A DNA stretch of 64,000 nt from Flavobacteriales bacterium (GCA_016721005.1 JADKJM010000009.1:263222-327221); one strand, 5' to 3'. Counted from the stretch's first letter, positions 9,269 to 18,060 are shown. Notes: generated by a model not told the origin, from the letters alone. Made by a program: numbers and translations.

Positions 9269-10039
9269 ATGAGCGACGGCTACGTCAAGACCAGCACCGA
9301 TGGCGGTATCGCCACGGTCACCTTCCATCACCCCAAGAGCAACAGCCTCCCGGGCCACATCCTGCGCGGCATGGCGGAGGTGATCACGGCGGCCGGAAAG
9401 GATCCGAACACGCGTGTGATCATCCTGCGAAGCGATGGAGAGAAAGCGTTCTGCGCGGGTGCCTCTTTCGATGAATTGGTCGCGATCGGCAACGCCGAAC
9501 AAGGGCTGGAATTCTTCAGTGGATTCGCGCATGTGATCAATGCGATCCGCAAAGCGCCGGTATTGGTCATCGGTCGCATCCATAGCCACACCGTTGGTGG
9601 TGGCGTCGGGTTGGCCTGCGCGGTGGATCTCGCCTATGCACTTGTGGATGCAAGTGCGCGCCTCAGTGAGTTGGCGATCGGCATCGGTCCTTTCGTGGTC
9701 GGCCCCGCGGTGGAACGCAAAGTGGGCCATGGGGACTTCGGTCTGCTCAGTGCCACACCCGCCACGCGGCGCAGCGCACAATGGTGCGAGCAACACGGCG
9801 TGTATGCGCAGATCTTCGAGTCCATTGATGCATTGGATGAACACATCGACGCGCACGCAAAGGAACTTTCAGCCTACAGCCCTGAGGCCATGGCCGATCT
9901 GAAGCGCGTGATGTGGCGCGGCACCGAGGATTGGGACACGCTCCTGATCGAACGCGCCCAGATCAGCGGACGATTGGTGCTTTCGGAATTCACCCGGAAC
10001 GCGATCGCGAAGTTCAAGGAAGCGGCGGGGAAGCGGTGA
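9269..10039 (+). CDS. Enoyl-CoA hydratase/isomerase family protein (crotonase fold)
   Basis: 256 residues, the usual length. The oxyanion-hole segments of the crotonase fold are visible as AFCAGASFDEL and HTVGGGVGLACAVDLA. One catalytic Glu position is in ASARLSELAIGIGPF, where a glutamate precedes the IG.GP loop. The C-terminal part is more divergent. Likely role is hydration or isomerisation of an acyl-CoA in fatty- or amino-acid degradation; the sequence does not fix the substrate. It stands alone on the plus strand, preceded by low-complexity aacaacgaacaac repeats. Confidence 0.85.
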   Translation: MSDGYVKTSTDGGIATVTFHHPKSNSLPGHILRGMAEVITAAGKDPNTRVIILRSDGEKAFCAGASFDELVAIGNAEQGLEFFSGFAHVINAIRKAPVLVIGRIHSHTVGGGVGLACAVDLAYALVDASARLSELAIGIGPFVVGPAVERKVGHGDFGLLSATPATRRSAQWCEQHGVYAQIFESIDALDEHIDAHAKELSAYSPEAMADLKRVMWRGTEDWDTLLIERAQISGRLVLSEFTRNAIAKFKEAAGKR

Positions 10040-10086
10040 TCTTTCCTGAATTGATTGATCCGCGGAATCCCGTGAACAGCGCGCTG

Positions 10087-10254
10087 CCAGACTCCGAAGG
10101 GGCCACAGCATGTAGAACCGTGAGGAACATGCAACCCGACCCCGAAGGGGTCGCAGCTTGTAGATCAGTGCGGAACATTCGGCCCGACCCCGACGGGGTC
10201 GCAGCATGTAGAACCGTAAGGAACGTGCAACCCGACCCCGAAGGGGTCGCAGCC
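10087..10254. repeat. REP-like palindromic tandem repeat upstream of the transposase
   Basis: Three and a half copies of a 48-49 bp unit start at 10087, 10136, 10184 and 10232. Each begins with a palindrome of the form GACCCCGAAGGGGTC and continues GCAGCATGTAGAACCGT. The last copy ends about 30 bp before the IS200-like transposase gene, and related palindromes lie just after it. This is the arrangement of REP sequences mobilised by a REP-associated transposase. The spacers are not unique, so it is not a CRISPR array. Confidence 0.8.
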
Positions 10255-10283
10255 ATGAGCTAGTTTCACATCACCGACCCGTC

Positions 10284-10727
10284 ATGTCCACCTACACCAA
10301 GCTTCACTTCCACATCGTCTTCGGGACCAAAGGCAGGGTTCCATGCATCGATCAACGCTGGCGGTCGCGTCTTTGGGAGTACATGGGCGGTACGATCCGC
10401 GGACTTGGTGATGTACCACATGGCGTTGGCGGATGGGATGATCATGTGCATTTGTTGATCGATCTACGCCCAACACACGTGTTGGCAGACGTTGTCCGTG
10501 AACTCAAGAAAGCGTCGACCGCCTGGATCAGGCAGGAGATAGGTGTGCGGACATTCTCTTGGCAGGAAGGTTATGGCGCATTCACCGTTGGGTATCGCGA
10601 GCGCGAGGTGATCCGCCAGTACATCGAACAGCAGGAGGTGCATCACCGGAAAAAGGGATCACGAGAGGAATTGTTGGATCTGCTGAAAGAAGCGGGGATC
10701 GAATTCGATCCGAAACACCTTACCTGA
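10284..10727 (+). mobile_element. IS200/REP-associated tyrosine (Y1, HUH) transposase
   Basis: 147 residues, full length for a single-domain Y1 transposase. The HUH metal-binding motif is H54-V-H56 in GWDDHVHLLID, and Tyr113 in RQYIEQQEVHHRK is the expected DNA-attacking tyrosine. These enzymes cut and join single-stranded DNA at hairpins. Palindromes GACCCC(G/T)(A/T)(A/C)GGGGTC lie within 30 bp on both sides (10087-10254 and 10735-10803), so the gene is best read as a RAYT maintaining its own REP family rather than a classical insertion sequence. No tnpB accompanies it. Confidence 0.9.
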
Positions 10728-10734
10728 ATTGCTG

Positions 10735-10803
10735 CGACCCCTTCAGGGTCGTGTCGAACCAATCATCATGTTCTACTACAGGCTGTGACCCCTTCGGGGT
10801 CTG
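10735..10803. repeat. Two REP palindromes downstream of the transposase
   Basis: CGACCCCTTCAGGGTCG at 10735-10751 and TGACCCCTTCGGGGTCTGA at 10786-10803 match the palindrome upstream of the gene, giving a symmetric cassette. They also lie between convergent genes and could end transcription from both sides. Confidence 0.75.
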
Positions 10804-10821
10804 ACCGGATGATCACCTATT

Positions 10822-11160
10822 CTACTTCTTCACAGGGTCCAAACGGATATCCTTGAAGGTGATCCGGTGGTGCTCAATGGTCAGGTCACTGCGATAGGTC
10901 ACGTAGCCTTCCATACTGATACGGACGGATGCCTTCCCGAAGGGTAAGCGGATCAGATAGAACCCGTCGAAGTCGGTGATGGAATCCCAAATGCTGTCTT
11001 TGAGGGTCACCTCCATACGAACGAATGCAAGTGGCTCATTGCTCTTCGCATCAACCACATGTCCCTGTAGCCAGTCCAGATCGCGACCACGTTGTGCCTG
11101 CACATCGCTCGCTCCAAGAAGGAGAAGCATAGCCACCAAGAGACCTACCCGAAGGAACAT
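10822..11160 (-). CDS. Secreted carboxypeptidase-regulatory-like domain protein
   Basis: 112 residues: signal peptide (MFLRVGLLVAMLLLLG..QAQ), then one domain with the CarboxypepD_reg-like pattern LQGHVVDAKSNEPLAFVRMEV, followed by FDGFYLIRLPFGKASV. This beta-sandwich usually forms the N-terminus of TonB-dependent receptors or of larger secreted proteins in Bacteroidota; here it stands alone. It is probably periplasmic or surface exposed. Its partner is unknown. Confidence 0.75.
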   Translation of the reverse strand: MFLRVGLLVAMLLLLGASDVQAQRGRDLDWLQGHVVDAKSNEPLAFVRMEVTLKDSIWDSITDFDGFYLIRLPFGKASVRISMEGYVTYRSDLTIEHHRITFKDIRLDPVKK

Positions 11161-11186
11161 TGCACGAACCTAGGCGATCATTCACG

Positions 11187-11660
11187 CTAGCGCAACCGAT
11201 CCGCACTCCTCACCAATTCATCATCCTTCTTGATAGCCCGTTCGGCAAGGATGGCGAAGACCACCACCGCGATGGGGAGATAGAAGGAGATCCCGTAGTG
11301 ACCCAGCACATCGTCGCTATCACGCAGGTACGCATCCAGGGATCGACTCGATATGAACTGTAGAACGCCGTTCAACAAAGCCACCAACCAAGTGCCCCGA
11401 ATGATCCGCGCTTGGCGCACACGGTTCCCATAAAGGAAGATGGACACGAGGAAGGCAAGACCGATCACGGTGTGGATCACATGAAAGGGCACCGGCACCG
11501 AAACATCGGCCATCGGCGTTCCGTCGCTTTGCTGAATTCCCCGTGTCAGCATCCACAGATCGCCGGACCCGAGCGTGTACGCACGTATAGGAGCGGCCCA
11601 TGTGAGCAGGGACAAGGCACCGGCCAATAGGAGGAAAAGGGATTGGATACGCTGTAGCAT
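11187..11660 (-). CDS. DUF4293 family membrane protein
   Basis: 157 residues from the ATG at 11660 (MLQRIQSLFLLLAG), which matches the usual beginning of this Bacteroidota-specific family; the upstream in-frame ATG at 11702 adds a non-conserved stretch. Four hydrophobic segments are visible (around residues 7-25, 55-75, 85-105, 120-140), so it is an integral inner-membrane protein. Function is unknown. It lies 26 bp upstream of the CarboxypepD_reg-like gene on the same strand, and in many relatives the family sits next to rho, as here. Confidence 0.85.
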   Translation of the reverse strand: MLQRIQSLFLLLAGALSLLTWAAPIRAYTLGSGDLWMLTRGIQQSDGTPMADVSVPVPFHVIHTVIGLAFLVSIFLYGNRVRQARIIRGTWLVALLNGVLQFISSRSLDAYLRDSDDVLGHYGISFYLPIAVVVFAILAERAIKKDDELVRSADRLR

Positions 11661-11858
11661 CGGAGAAAGGGGTCCGCAAAGATGGAATACGCGGGCTTGC
11701 ACATTCAGGGATCCGCCTTAGGTTTGCGTCGTACTACCCTTCGGGCGCCATTCGGCACCTGATCCCGACCAAGAAGCTTTTTTTCGGAACCATTGAAGCC
11801 CTTCGAGGCTTTCCGCAAGGCGTAAACGCACGCCGCTCTCCCACCATACCTACGGGCC

Positions 11859-13751
11859 ATGTATGATCAAGCCGCGCTCAGCGCAATGAAGATCTCCGAA
11901 TTGAAGGAGGTCGCCAAAAAGCTCAACCTGAAGAAGGTGGAAGCGCTGAAGAAACAGGACCTCGTTGCCAAGATCCTGGAAAGCCAGGACGGCAAGGCGG
12001 GCGCGGATCGCGCGATCCTTCCCTCATTCGTGGGGAATGAGAAGGACCTGACCGAACTCGCCACAGCCGATGAACCGGTGGTGGAGGACGATCCTGAGCC
12101 ACCCGCGACATCCGATGAGAACGGTGAGGACGACGAGGATGATGATGACGAGGACGGCGAAGACGATGATGATGATGAGGATGAAGAGGAGGAGGAGACT
12201 TCCACCGACGACAAGAAAAAGGTGAAGGCTGAAGCACCACCCCCTGCTCCAACGGCCCATGAGGGTCGACCGAACGAAGGCAGGAACAGGCCCGATGATC
12301 GGCGGCGCGGCGATGATCGCCAGCAACAAGGCGGGCAGCGCGACCAACAGCAGGATCGTGGAGGACGGAACGACCGTGGGGACCGGGACCAGAAGGATGA
12401 CCGCCGGGACAACCGCGGTGATCGCCCACAAGGGAATCAGGAAGGCCAGCAGCGCAATGACCAACGCGGCGGTGATCAACGCAACGAACGCGGACAACAG
12501 GACCGTGGTCAGCAGGATCGCGGGCAACAGGACCGCGGTCAGCAAGACCGCGGTCAGCAGGATCGCGGGCAGCAGGATCGTGGCCAGCAGGATCGCAATC
12601 AACAAGATCGGCAGCCGCAACGCGAGCAGATCAACTTCGATGCCTTCGTGGAATGTGAAGGCGTGCTGGAACTCATGCCCGAGGGCTACGGCTTCCTGCG
12701 CAGCAGCGATTACAACTACCTCGCTTCACCGGATGATGTGTACGTAGGCCAACAGCAGGTGAAGCAATTCGGCCTGAAGCTCGGCGACACGGTGACCGGT
12801 TATGTGCGCCCACCGCGCGAGGGCGACAAGTTCTTCCCGCTCGTCAAGATCGATCGGATCAACGGCCGCGATCCGGAATGGGTGCGTGACCGCGTTCCGT
12901 TCAAGTTCCTCACGCCGCTCTTCCCGGATGAGAAGTTCAACCTCGCGGGAAAGGAGACGACCATCAGCATGCGTGTAGTGGACCTGTTCGCACCGATCGG
13001 CAAAGGGCAACGAGGGTTGATCGTGGCACAGCCAAAGACCGGTAAGACGGTGTTGTTGAAGGAAGTGGCGAACGCGATCGCCGCCAATCACCCGGAGGTG
13101 TATCTGATCGTGTTGTTGATCGATGAGCGCCCCGAGGAAGTGACGGACATGGCGCGCAGTGTGAATGCGGAAGTGATCGCGAGCACCTTTGATGAACCCG
13201 CATCACGCCACGTGCAAGTTGCCGGCATCGTCCTGGAAAAGGCGAAAGCGATGGTGGAATGCGGCCACGATGTGGTCATCCTCCTCGATTCGATCACGCG
13301 TCTGGCTCGTGCCTACAACACCGTACAACCTGCCAGTGGCAAGATCCTCAGCGGTGGTGTGGATGCCAACGCCTTGCAGAAACCGAAGCGCTTCTTCGGT
13401 GCCGCGCGGAAGATCGAGAACGGTGGCTCGCTCACCATCCTCGCCACGGCGCTCGTGGAAACCGGGAGCAAGATGGACGAGGTGATCTTCGAGGAATTCA
13501 AAGGCACCGGCAATATGGAACTACAGCTCGATCGGAAGATCAGCAACCGCAGGATATTCCCGGCCATTGATATCCTCGGCAGCGGCACACGTCGCGATGA
13601 TCTCCTGCACGGCAAGGAAGTGATGCAACGCACGTGGATCCTCCGCAAGCACCTCGCCGACATGAACAGCGTGGAGGCGATGGAGTTCGTGAAGAAGCAC
13701 ATGGAAGGAACCAAGAGCAACGAGGAGTTCCTGGTGAGTATGAACGGCTAG
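11859..13751 (+). CDS. rho: Transcription termination factor Rho with long disordered insert
   Basis: 630 residues, much longer than E. coli Rho (419). Residues ~1-45 are the Rho_N helical domain (MKISELKEVAKKLNLKK). Residues ~80-255 are low complexity: an acidic run of Asp/Glu, then an Arg/Gln/Asp/Gly-rich part ending in seven or more GQQDR pentapeptides (12490-12610). The RNA-binding cold-shock domain follows (GVLELMPEGYGFLRS), then the ATPase with Walker A AQPKTGKT and Walker B DVVILLDSITRLARAYN. Rho unwinds RNA and ends transcription. Disordered inserts are common in Bacteroidota Rho and, in Bacteroides thetaiotaomicron, have been linked to phase separation. Confidence 0.97.
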   Translation: MYDQAALSAMKISELKEVAKKLNLKKVEALKKQDLVAKILESQDGKAGADRAILPSFVGNEKDLTELATADEPVVEDDPEPPATSDENGEDDEDDDDEDGEDDDDDEDEEEEETSTDDKKKVKAEAPPPAPTAHEGRPNEGRNRPDDRRRGDDRQQQGGQRDQQQDRGGRNDRGDRDQKDDRRDNRGDRPQGNQEGQQRNDQRGGDQRNERGQQDRGQQDRGQQDRGQQDRGQQDRGQQDRGQQDRNQQDRQPQREQINFDAFVECEGVLELMPEGYGFLRSSDYNYLASPDDVYVGQQQVKQFGLKLGDTVTGYVRPPREGDKFFPLVKIDRINGRDPEWVRDRVPFKFLTPLFPDEKFNLAGKETTISMRVVDLFAPIGKGQRGLIVAQPKTGKTVLLKEVANAIAANHPEVYLIVLLIDERPEEVTDMARSVNAEVIASTFDEPASRHVQVAGIVLEKAKAMVECGHDVVILLDSITRLARAYNTVQPASGKILSGGVDANALQKPKRFFGAARKIENGGSLTILATALVETGSKMDEVIFEEFKGTGNMELQLDRKISNRRIFPAIDILGSGTRRDDLLHGKEVMQRTWILRKHLADMNSVEAMEFVKKHMEGTKSNEEFLVSMNG

Positions 13752-13836
13752 CCGAACGCGAGGAGCAGGGACAGGAACAGGGGCAAACGATCATCCTATC
13801 GATCCCATACGAACTTTCCTTTCAGAGACAACTCCC

Positions 13837-14220
13837 ATGGCAGGTTTCAAGGACCTTACCGTGTACAAGAAGGCGTTCGAGCTGGCCAACGAGATATTCG
13901 TTCTCTCCAAGAGATTCCCTACTGAAGAGAAGTACTCCTTGACAGACCAGATCCGTCGGTCTTCGCGATCCATCCCCGCGCAGTTGGCTGAAGGCTATCG
14001 CAAGAAGAGGTACCCGCTGCACTTCATCGCGAAGATGACGGATGCCGATGCCGAGAATTCGGAAACTCAGGTATGGCTTGACCATGCCGTTGCTTCCGGG
14101 TACGTGACCACCGGAGATATCGCAGGGATAACGGCACTTTCAGAAGAAGTTGGCCGTATGTTGGGCGATATGATCGCGAACCCCGGCAAGTATGGCGCGA
14201 AGGACGATCGAAAGCGTTGA
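13837..14220 (+). CDS. Four-helix bundle protein (S23/IVP family)
   Basis: 127 residues, all-helical, with the family signatures FKDLTVYKKAFELA, LTDQIRRSSRSIPAQLAEG and ENSETQVWLDHA. Related proteins are encoded in 23S rRNA intervening sequences or stand alone in Bacteroidota, and form pentamers of four-helix bundles. Molecular function is not established. It lies 85 bp downstream of rho. Confidence 0.9.
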   Translation: MAGFKDLTVYKKAFELANEIFVLSKRFPTEEKYSLTDQIRRSSRSIPAQLAEGYRKKRYPLHFIAKMTDADAENSETQVWLDHAVASGYVTTGDIAGITALSEEVGRMLGDMIANPGKYGAKDDRKR

Positions 14221-14262
14221 AGCCGATCACTTGCCCCTGGCCCTGCTCCTGCCCCTACTAGG

Positions 14263-14739
14263 ATGACCCTCGCCGCACTCACCGCACTCGCTGTCATCGC
14301 ACTGCGCATGATCCTCTACATGATGGATCGTGCTCCGCAGGGAACGGACTTCATGCTTGTCCATTTTCTGGCCATGATCACGGTGGTGTTCTTCACATGC
14401 AGTCGGTTGCTGACGCGCGACAAGCGCGCAGGCTTCCCCGACCTGATGCGCGAGGGCTTCAAGGCGGCTGCACTCTATGCGTTGATCATCACCGCCTTCC
14501 TCTGGTTCTACTACACAAGGGTCGAGAGCCATACTTTCCAGATCCGCGTGGACGACATGGTGGCGCGTGGCATGCGCGAAGGCCAGGACGAGGCGATCAT
14601 CCGTCCGCGACTCACGAAGTTCTTCACACCGTTCAACTATGCGAGCATCACCTTCTTCGCGTTGCTGGCGAATGGTGCGATGAACGCGCTTGTCATCGGG
14701 ATGCTGCACCACAAGGTGCTGCGGAAGTTCAAGCGATGA
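14263..14739 (+). CDS. DUF4199-like membrane protein
   Basis: 158 residues with four predicted membrane helices (about residues 3-20, 28-45, 66-84, 125-148) and an amphipathic middle (FQIRVDDMVARGMREGQDEA). The size and pattern fit the DUF4199 family of Bacteroidota, though no strict motif was seen. The C-terminal 11 bp overlap the end of the convergent mpl gene. Function is unknown. Confidence 0.65.
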   Translation: MTLAALTALAVIALRMILYMMDRAPQGTDFMLVHFLAMITVVFFTCSRLLTRDKRAGFPDLMREGFKAAALYALIITAFLWFYYTRVESHTFQIRVDDMVARGMREGQDEAIIRPRLTKFFTPFNYASITFFALLANGAMNALVIGMLHHKVLRKFKR

Positions 14740-16090
14740 ACGCTTCGCTGAGCGCTTGAAGATCGACGCCACCGAAGTTGCCGCTGCTCATCATCAGCAG
14801 CACGCTGTCACCCTCGATCCCATCACGCACTGCGCCCATCACGGCGATCGGATCCTTGAGCACCAGCAGATCCTCACGACCGAACGCCTTCTTCACGCGT
14901 TCGGGTGATATGGGCGGCAAGCGCTTCAATTGCACCGCGTGCGGATCGAAGAAGACGATGGCCCGGTCCGCATCATTCATGCACCCGGCGTACTGATCGA
15001 GGAACTCTTCACTGAGGCTGCTGTATGTGTGCAACTCCATGCACGCCACAAGGCGGCGAGCAGGGAACTGTTCGCGCACAGCTTGAAGTGTCGCCTGGAG
15101 TTTGCTCGGTGAGTGCGCGAAGTCCTTGAAGACGCTGCGTCCCGGAACCTCGGCGAGTTTCTCCAAGCGACGAGCCGCGCCGTGGAAGGTGCGCATAGCG
15201 GCGTAGAACTCCCTGTCGCCGATACCAAGCAAGTGACACACGTGCCGCGCACCTTCGAGGTTCTGGAGGTTGTGCCTGCCGAAGACCTGAAGCGGGACGT
15301 CTCCGTTATTGGTCTCCAGGGTGGTGACGCCGTCCTCGATCCGGTGCTTCGGAGTACCGTAACCCACCTTCCCCTCCTTGACCTCCTTCTCTTCCGCCAG
15401 CTTCTTCACCTCCGCATCCTCGGCGCAGTACACCAACTTCCCGCCGGGCTCCACCAGCGCGATGAACTTGCGGAACTGCTCCACGTAGCTCTCGTAGGTC
15501 TTGAAGACGTTGATGTGATCCCACGCGATCCCGCTGATCAGCGCGATGTCCGGTTTGTACAAGTGGAACTTGGGTACGGGTTCCAGTGCTGAGGCGAGGT
15601 ATTCATCACCCTCGATGATGGCCACACTGCTGCTTTCGCTCAGTTTCACCATGCAGTCGAAGCCATCCAACTGCGCACCCACGAGGTAATCGAACTCCAC
15701 GTTCGCTTGGCGCAGCACGTGGACGATCATACTGGTGATGGTCGTCTTGCCGTGCGACCCACCGATGACCACACGGGTCTTGTTCCTGGTGCGTTCGTAG
15801 AAGTAGGACGGATAGCTGAACACGGGGATCCCGAGTTCCTGCGCGCGCTTCAGTTCCGGGTTGTCGATGCGCGCGTGCATGCCGAGGATCACCGCGTCGA
15901 TGTCCGGCGTGATGTCCTCCGGTCGCCAGCCTTCCTTGTCGGGCAACAGACCCAAGCGATCAAGACGACTGCGACTGGGTTCGAAGATCTCATCATCACT
16001 CCCGGACACATCGAAACCTTGGCGGTGCAAGGCGATGGCCAGGTTGTGCATGGCGCTGCCGCCGATGGCGATGAAATGAACACGCTTCAT
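14729..16090 (-). CDS. mpl: UDP-N-acetylmuramate:L-alanyl-gamma-D-glutamyl-meso-diaminopimelate ligase
   Basis: 453 residues from the ATG at 16090 (MKRVHFIAIGG). Mur-ligase family: N-terminal Rossmann domain (IGGSAMHNLA), central ATPase with the P-loop GGSHGKTTIT (about residue 107), and a C-terminal ligase domain. It joins recycled tripeptide to UDP-MurNAc in the cytoplasm (peptidoglycan recycling). The recognition of SAMHNLA rather than the MurC equivalent, and the absence of other mur genes nearby, favour Mpl over MurC. The extended in-frame start at 16126 has no homology support. Confidence 0.9.
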   Translation of the reverse strand: MKRVHFIAIGGSAMHNLAIALHRQGFDVSGSDDEIFEPSRSRLDRLGLLPDKEGWRPEDITPDIDAVILGMHARIDNPELKRAQELGIPVFSYPSYFYERTRNKTRVVIGGSHGKTTITSMIVHVLRQANVEFDYLVGAQLDGFDCMVKLSESSSVAIIEGDEYLASALEPVPKFHLYKPDIALISGIAWDHINVFKTYESYVEQFRKFIALVEPGGKLVYCAEDAEVKKLAEEKEVKEGKVGYGTPKHRIEDGVTTLETNNGDVPLQVFGRHNLQNLEGARHVCHLLGIGDREFYAAMRTFHGAARRLEKLAEVPGRSVFKDFAHSPSKLQATLQAVREQFPARRLVACMELHTYSSLSEEFLDQYAGCMNDADRAIVFFDPHAVQLKRLPPISPERVKKAFGREDLLVLKDPIAVMGAVRDGIEGDSVLLMMSSGNFGGVDLQALSEAFIA

Positions 16091-16190
16091 GGGCGCAAAT
16101 GTGGAATGCCATCGCGTGACCAACACATCACTACCGGGTACTATGCTAACTACGTGTTGTTCAGCCCTAGCTTGCCCATACTCGTCAGCG

Positions 16191-16397
16191 ATGGAATTAA
16201 GAAAGTTGATTTTCGGGAAACAACGAAAGGGCCAAGTGGATCACCAAATTCTCGGCTTTCTTGATCGCTGGGGACCCCTCGTGATTGTCCTGACCATCAT
16301 ATCAACCTGCCTTACGTTCTATCAGGCTTGTGTCGCCCCGCCACAAGAAGTCATGATCCGAAATGCCTCTGATCTTGTGCAACCGTGTCCAGATTGA
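16191..16397 (+). CDS. Small single-pass membrane protein, unknown
   Basis: 68 residues from the ATG at 16191: basic N-terminus (MELRKLIFGKQRKG), then one membrane helix (PLVIVLTIISTCLTFY) and a short tail. Local base composition is more AT-rich than the neighbours, hinting at transferred DNA. No family was recognised. The frame is short, so it is only moderately supported. Confidence 0.4.
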   Translation: MELRKLIFGKQRKGQVDHQILGFLDRWGPLVIVLTIISTCLTFYQACVAPPQEVMIRNASDLVQPCPD

Positions 16398-16429
16398 AGC
16401 CATGCACGACACCGTCGAATAGAATCCAA

Positions 16430-16588
16430 CTAGGGCTTCACCAGAACCAACATCCCTTCGCGCAGGATGGCGATGGCCGTACCGTGCATGCGTGCAGTCT
16501 TTCGGGCGACCTTGGCGGCTCTTCGCAAAGCCTTGCTGCTGCTCTTCGACAACGCTGTTGATGGTCGGATACCCTTGCGTTCAGCCAT
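16430..16588 (-). CDS. Small basic protein coupled to the zeta-like kinase
   Basis: 52 residues, too short for usual gene callers. It starts at an ATG (16588-16586) that overlaps the kinase stop by 8 bp, so the two are translationally coupled. It has a Ser/Ala/Lys/Arg-rich helix (KSSSKALRRAAKVARKTAR) followed by HGTAIAILREGMLVLVKP. Short proteins with this layout are frequently found beside zeta-like kinases in many genomes. It may be the antitoxin or partner of the toxin-like kinase; this is inferred from position. Confidence 0.7.
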   Translation of the reverse strand: MAERKGIRPSTALSKSSSKALRRAAKVARKTARMHGTAIAILREGMLVLVKP

Positions 16589-17105
16589 TGGATTCTGCAA
16601 TTAGGATCGGGAGATCGCCGGTATTGTCATAGACCGACCAGCTATCCGCGATCTTCTTGTACGCTCGGCCGAAATTAGTCCATCCCCGTTCGAAGCGCCT
16701 TTCTATATCGATTGTTGGCACGTTGTGGCCTCCTTGTTTCACACGCATCGCTACTCTTCGGAAAGCGATATCGACCCGATCCAATTTCAAGAACACGATC
16801 TCGATGCGATACCCACTCTCTCGCCAGCGCTTCAACCGGTTCAAGTAGGTCGATCCGCTCATGGTGGTCTCGAAGGCGAAGTCCTTGCGTTCGGAGGCCA
16901 AACGATCCAATTCTTTCAGAAGAATGCGCGCACCGGCCACTTGCGCCGCAGCTGGTTCCAACGGCGATAGTCCCGCAGCGATCAGATCCGCGTTCACGAA
17001 GTTCATGATGCCCGCTTCGTTCGGAAGGAACTCGCGCGCGAAGGTGGTCTTGCCAGCACCATTTGGGCCAGCAATGACGATACAACGGGGTTTGCGGCGA
17101 GCCAT
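16581..17105 (-). CDS. Zeta toxin-like P-loop kinase
   Basis: 174 residues from the ATG at 17105. P-loop IAGPNGAGKTTFAREFLP near the N-terminus, FVNADLIAAGLSP, and FETTMSGSTYL, the pattern of zeta-toxin/UDP-GlcNAc-kinase-like proteins. In epsilon-zeta modules the kinase phosphorylates cell-wall precursors; in stand-alone relatives the substrate is unproven. The gene continues directly into the 52-residue partner at 16588. Together they look like a compact toxin-antitoxin-type pair between mpl and an MBL-fold gene. Confidence 0.85.
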   Translation of the reverse strand: MARRKPRCIVIAGPNGAGKTTFAREFLPNEAGIMNFVNADLIAAGLSPLEPAAAQVAGARILLKELDRLASERKDFAFETTMSGSTYLNRLKRWRESGYRIEIVFLKLDRVDIAFRRVAMRVKQGGHNVPTIDIERRFERGWTNFGRAYKKIADSWSVYDNTGDLPILIAESNG

Positions 17106-17151
17106 TGGCACAAGGATACGGTGAGCCCCGGCTGATCACGATCTTCGCACC

Positions 17152-18036
17152 ATGACCCTTCACCCGATCGATACCGGTTTCTTCAAGTTGGATGGCGGCG
17201 CCATGTTCGGTGTGGTGCCGAAGTCCATTTGGAGCAAGAGACATCCACCCGATGAGCGGAACTTGTGTACATGGGCGATGCGTTGCCTTTTGGTGGAGGA
17301 CGGTGACCGACTGATCCTGATCGACAACGGTATGGGTGACAAGCAGGATGCGAAGTTCTTCAGCCATTACGAGCCGCATGGCGACGCGACGTTGGATGGT
17401 TCGTTGAAGAAGGCGGGGTTCTCGCGCGATGAGATCACGGATGTGTTCCTGACGCACCTGCACTTCGATCATTGCGGCGGTTCGATCAAGTGGAACAGCG
17501 CGCGTGATGGGTATGAACCCGCCTTCAAGAACGCGACGTACTGGAGCAACGAACACCACTGGGCTTGGGCCACGTACCCGAACGCGCGGGAGAAGGCGAG
17601 CTTCCTGAAGGAGAACATCCTGCCGATAAAGGAGAGTGGGCAGTTGAAGTTCGTGGGCCTGCAACCGCGGACACTGGGACCTGGTGTCACGCCCATCAAC
17701 GAATACTTCCGGGGCTTCCTTCCCGGGTTCGAGGTGTACACGGTGCATGGGCACACGGATGCGATGATGCTGCCGCACATCCAATACAAGCGGCGGACGG
17801 TGGTGTTCATGGCGGATCTGTTGCCGAGCATCCACCACATCCCGGTGGCGTGGGTGATGGCCTATGACACGCGGCCGTTGCTGACGCTGGGTGAGAAGGC
17901 GAGCTTCCTGGAAAGTGCGGCGAAGCAGGAGTTCGTGCTCTTCTTCGAGCATGACCCCGTACACCAATGCTGCACGGTGGAGATGACCGAGAAGGGGATC
18001 CGGCTGAAGGAGGTGTTCCCGCTGAGTGCGTTGTGA
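17152..18036 (+). CDS. MBL-fold metallohydrolase
   Basis: 294 residues. Zinc ligands of the metallo-beta-lactamase fold are seen in THLHFDHCGGS (HxHxDH), YTVHGHTDAM and FFEHDP. The overall order resembles lactonase/glyoxalase-II-like hydrolases, including AHL lactonase-type enzymes, but the substrate cannot be told. A GATCTTCG box, similar to the Bacteroidota -7 element, lies a few bases before the ATG, suggesting a very short or absent leader. It is divergent from the zeta-like kinase. Confidence 0.88.
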   Translation: MTLHPIDTGFFKLDGGAMFGVVPKSIWSKRHPPDERNLCTWAMRCLLVEDGDRLILIDNGMGDKQDAKFFSHYEPHGDATLDGSLKKAGFSRDEITDVFLTHLHFDHCGGSIKWNSARDGYEPAFKNATYWSNEHHWAWATYPNAREKASFLKENILPIKESGQLKFVGLQPRTLGPGVTPINEYFRGFLPGFEVYTVHGHTDAMMLPHIQYKRRTVVFMADLLPSIHHIPVAWVMAYDTRPLLTLGEKASFLESAAKQEFVLFFEHDPVHQCCTVEMTEKGIRLKEVFPLSAL

Positions 18037-18060
18037 GTGCGCCGGGGAGGAGCGAGAACG

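Noticed and set aside
10087..10254. CRISPR array
   Set aside because: Units are continuous repeats without unique spacers, no cas genes are near, and the palindromes match those flanking the transposase.
10014..10256. Minus-strand frame with repeated AATPSGSGC peptides
   Set aside because: It is a translation of the 48-bp REP array (16 codons per unit), not a gene.
11867..12620. Long Ser-rich and hydrophobic frames antisense to rho
   Set aside because: They mirror the biased codons of the acidic and GQQDR regions of rho.
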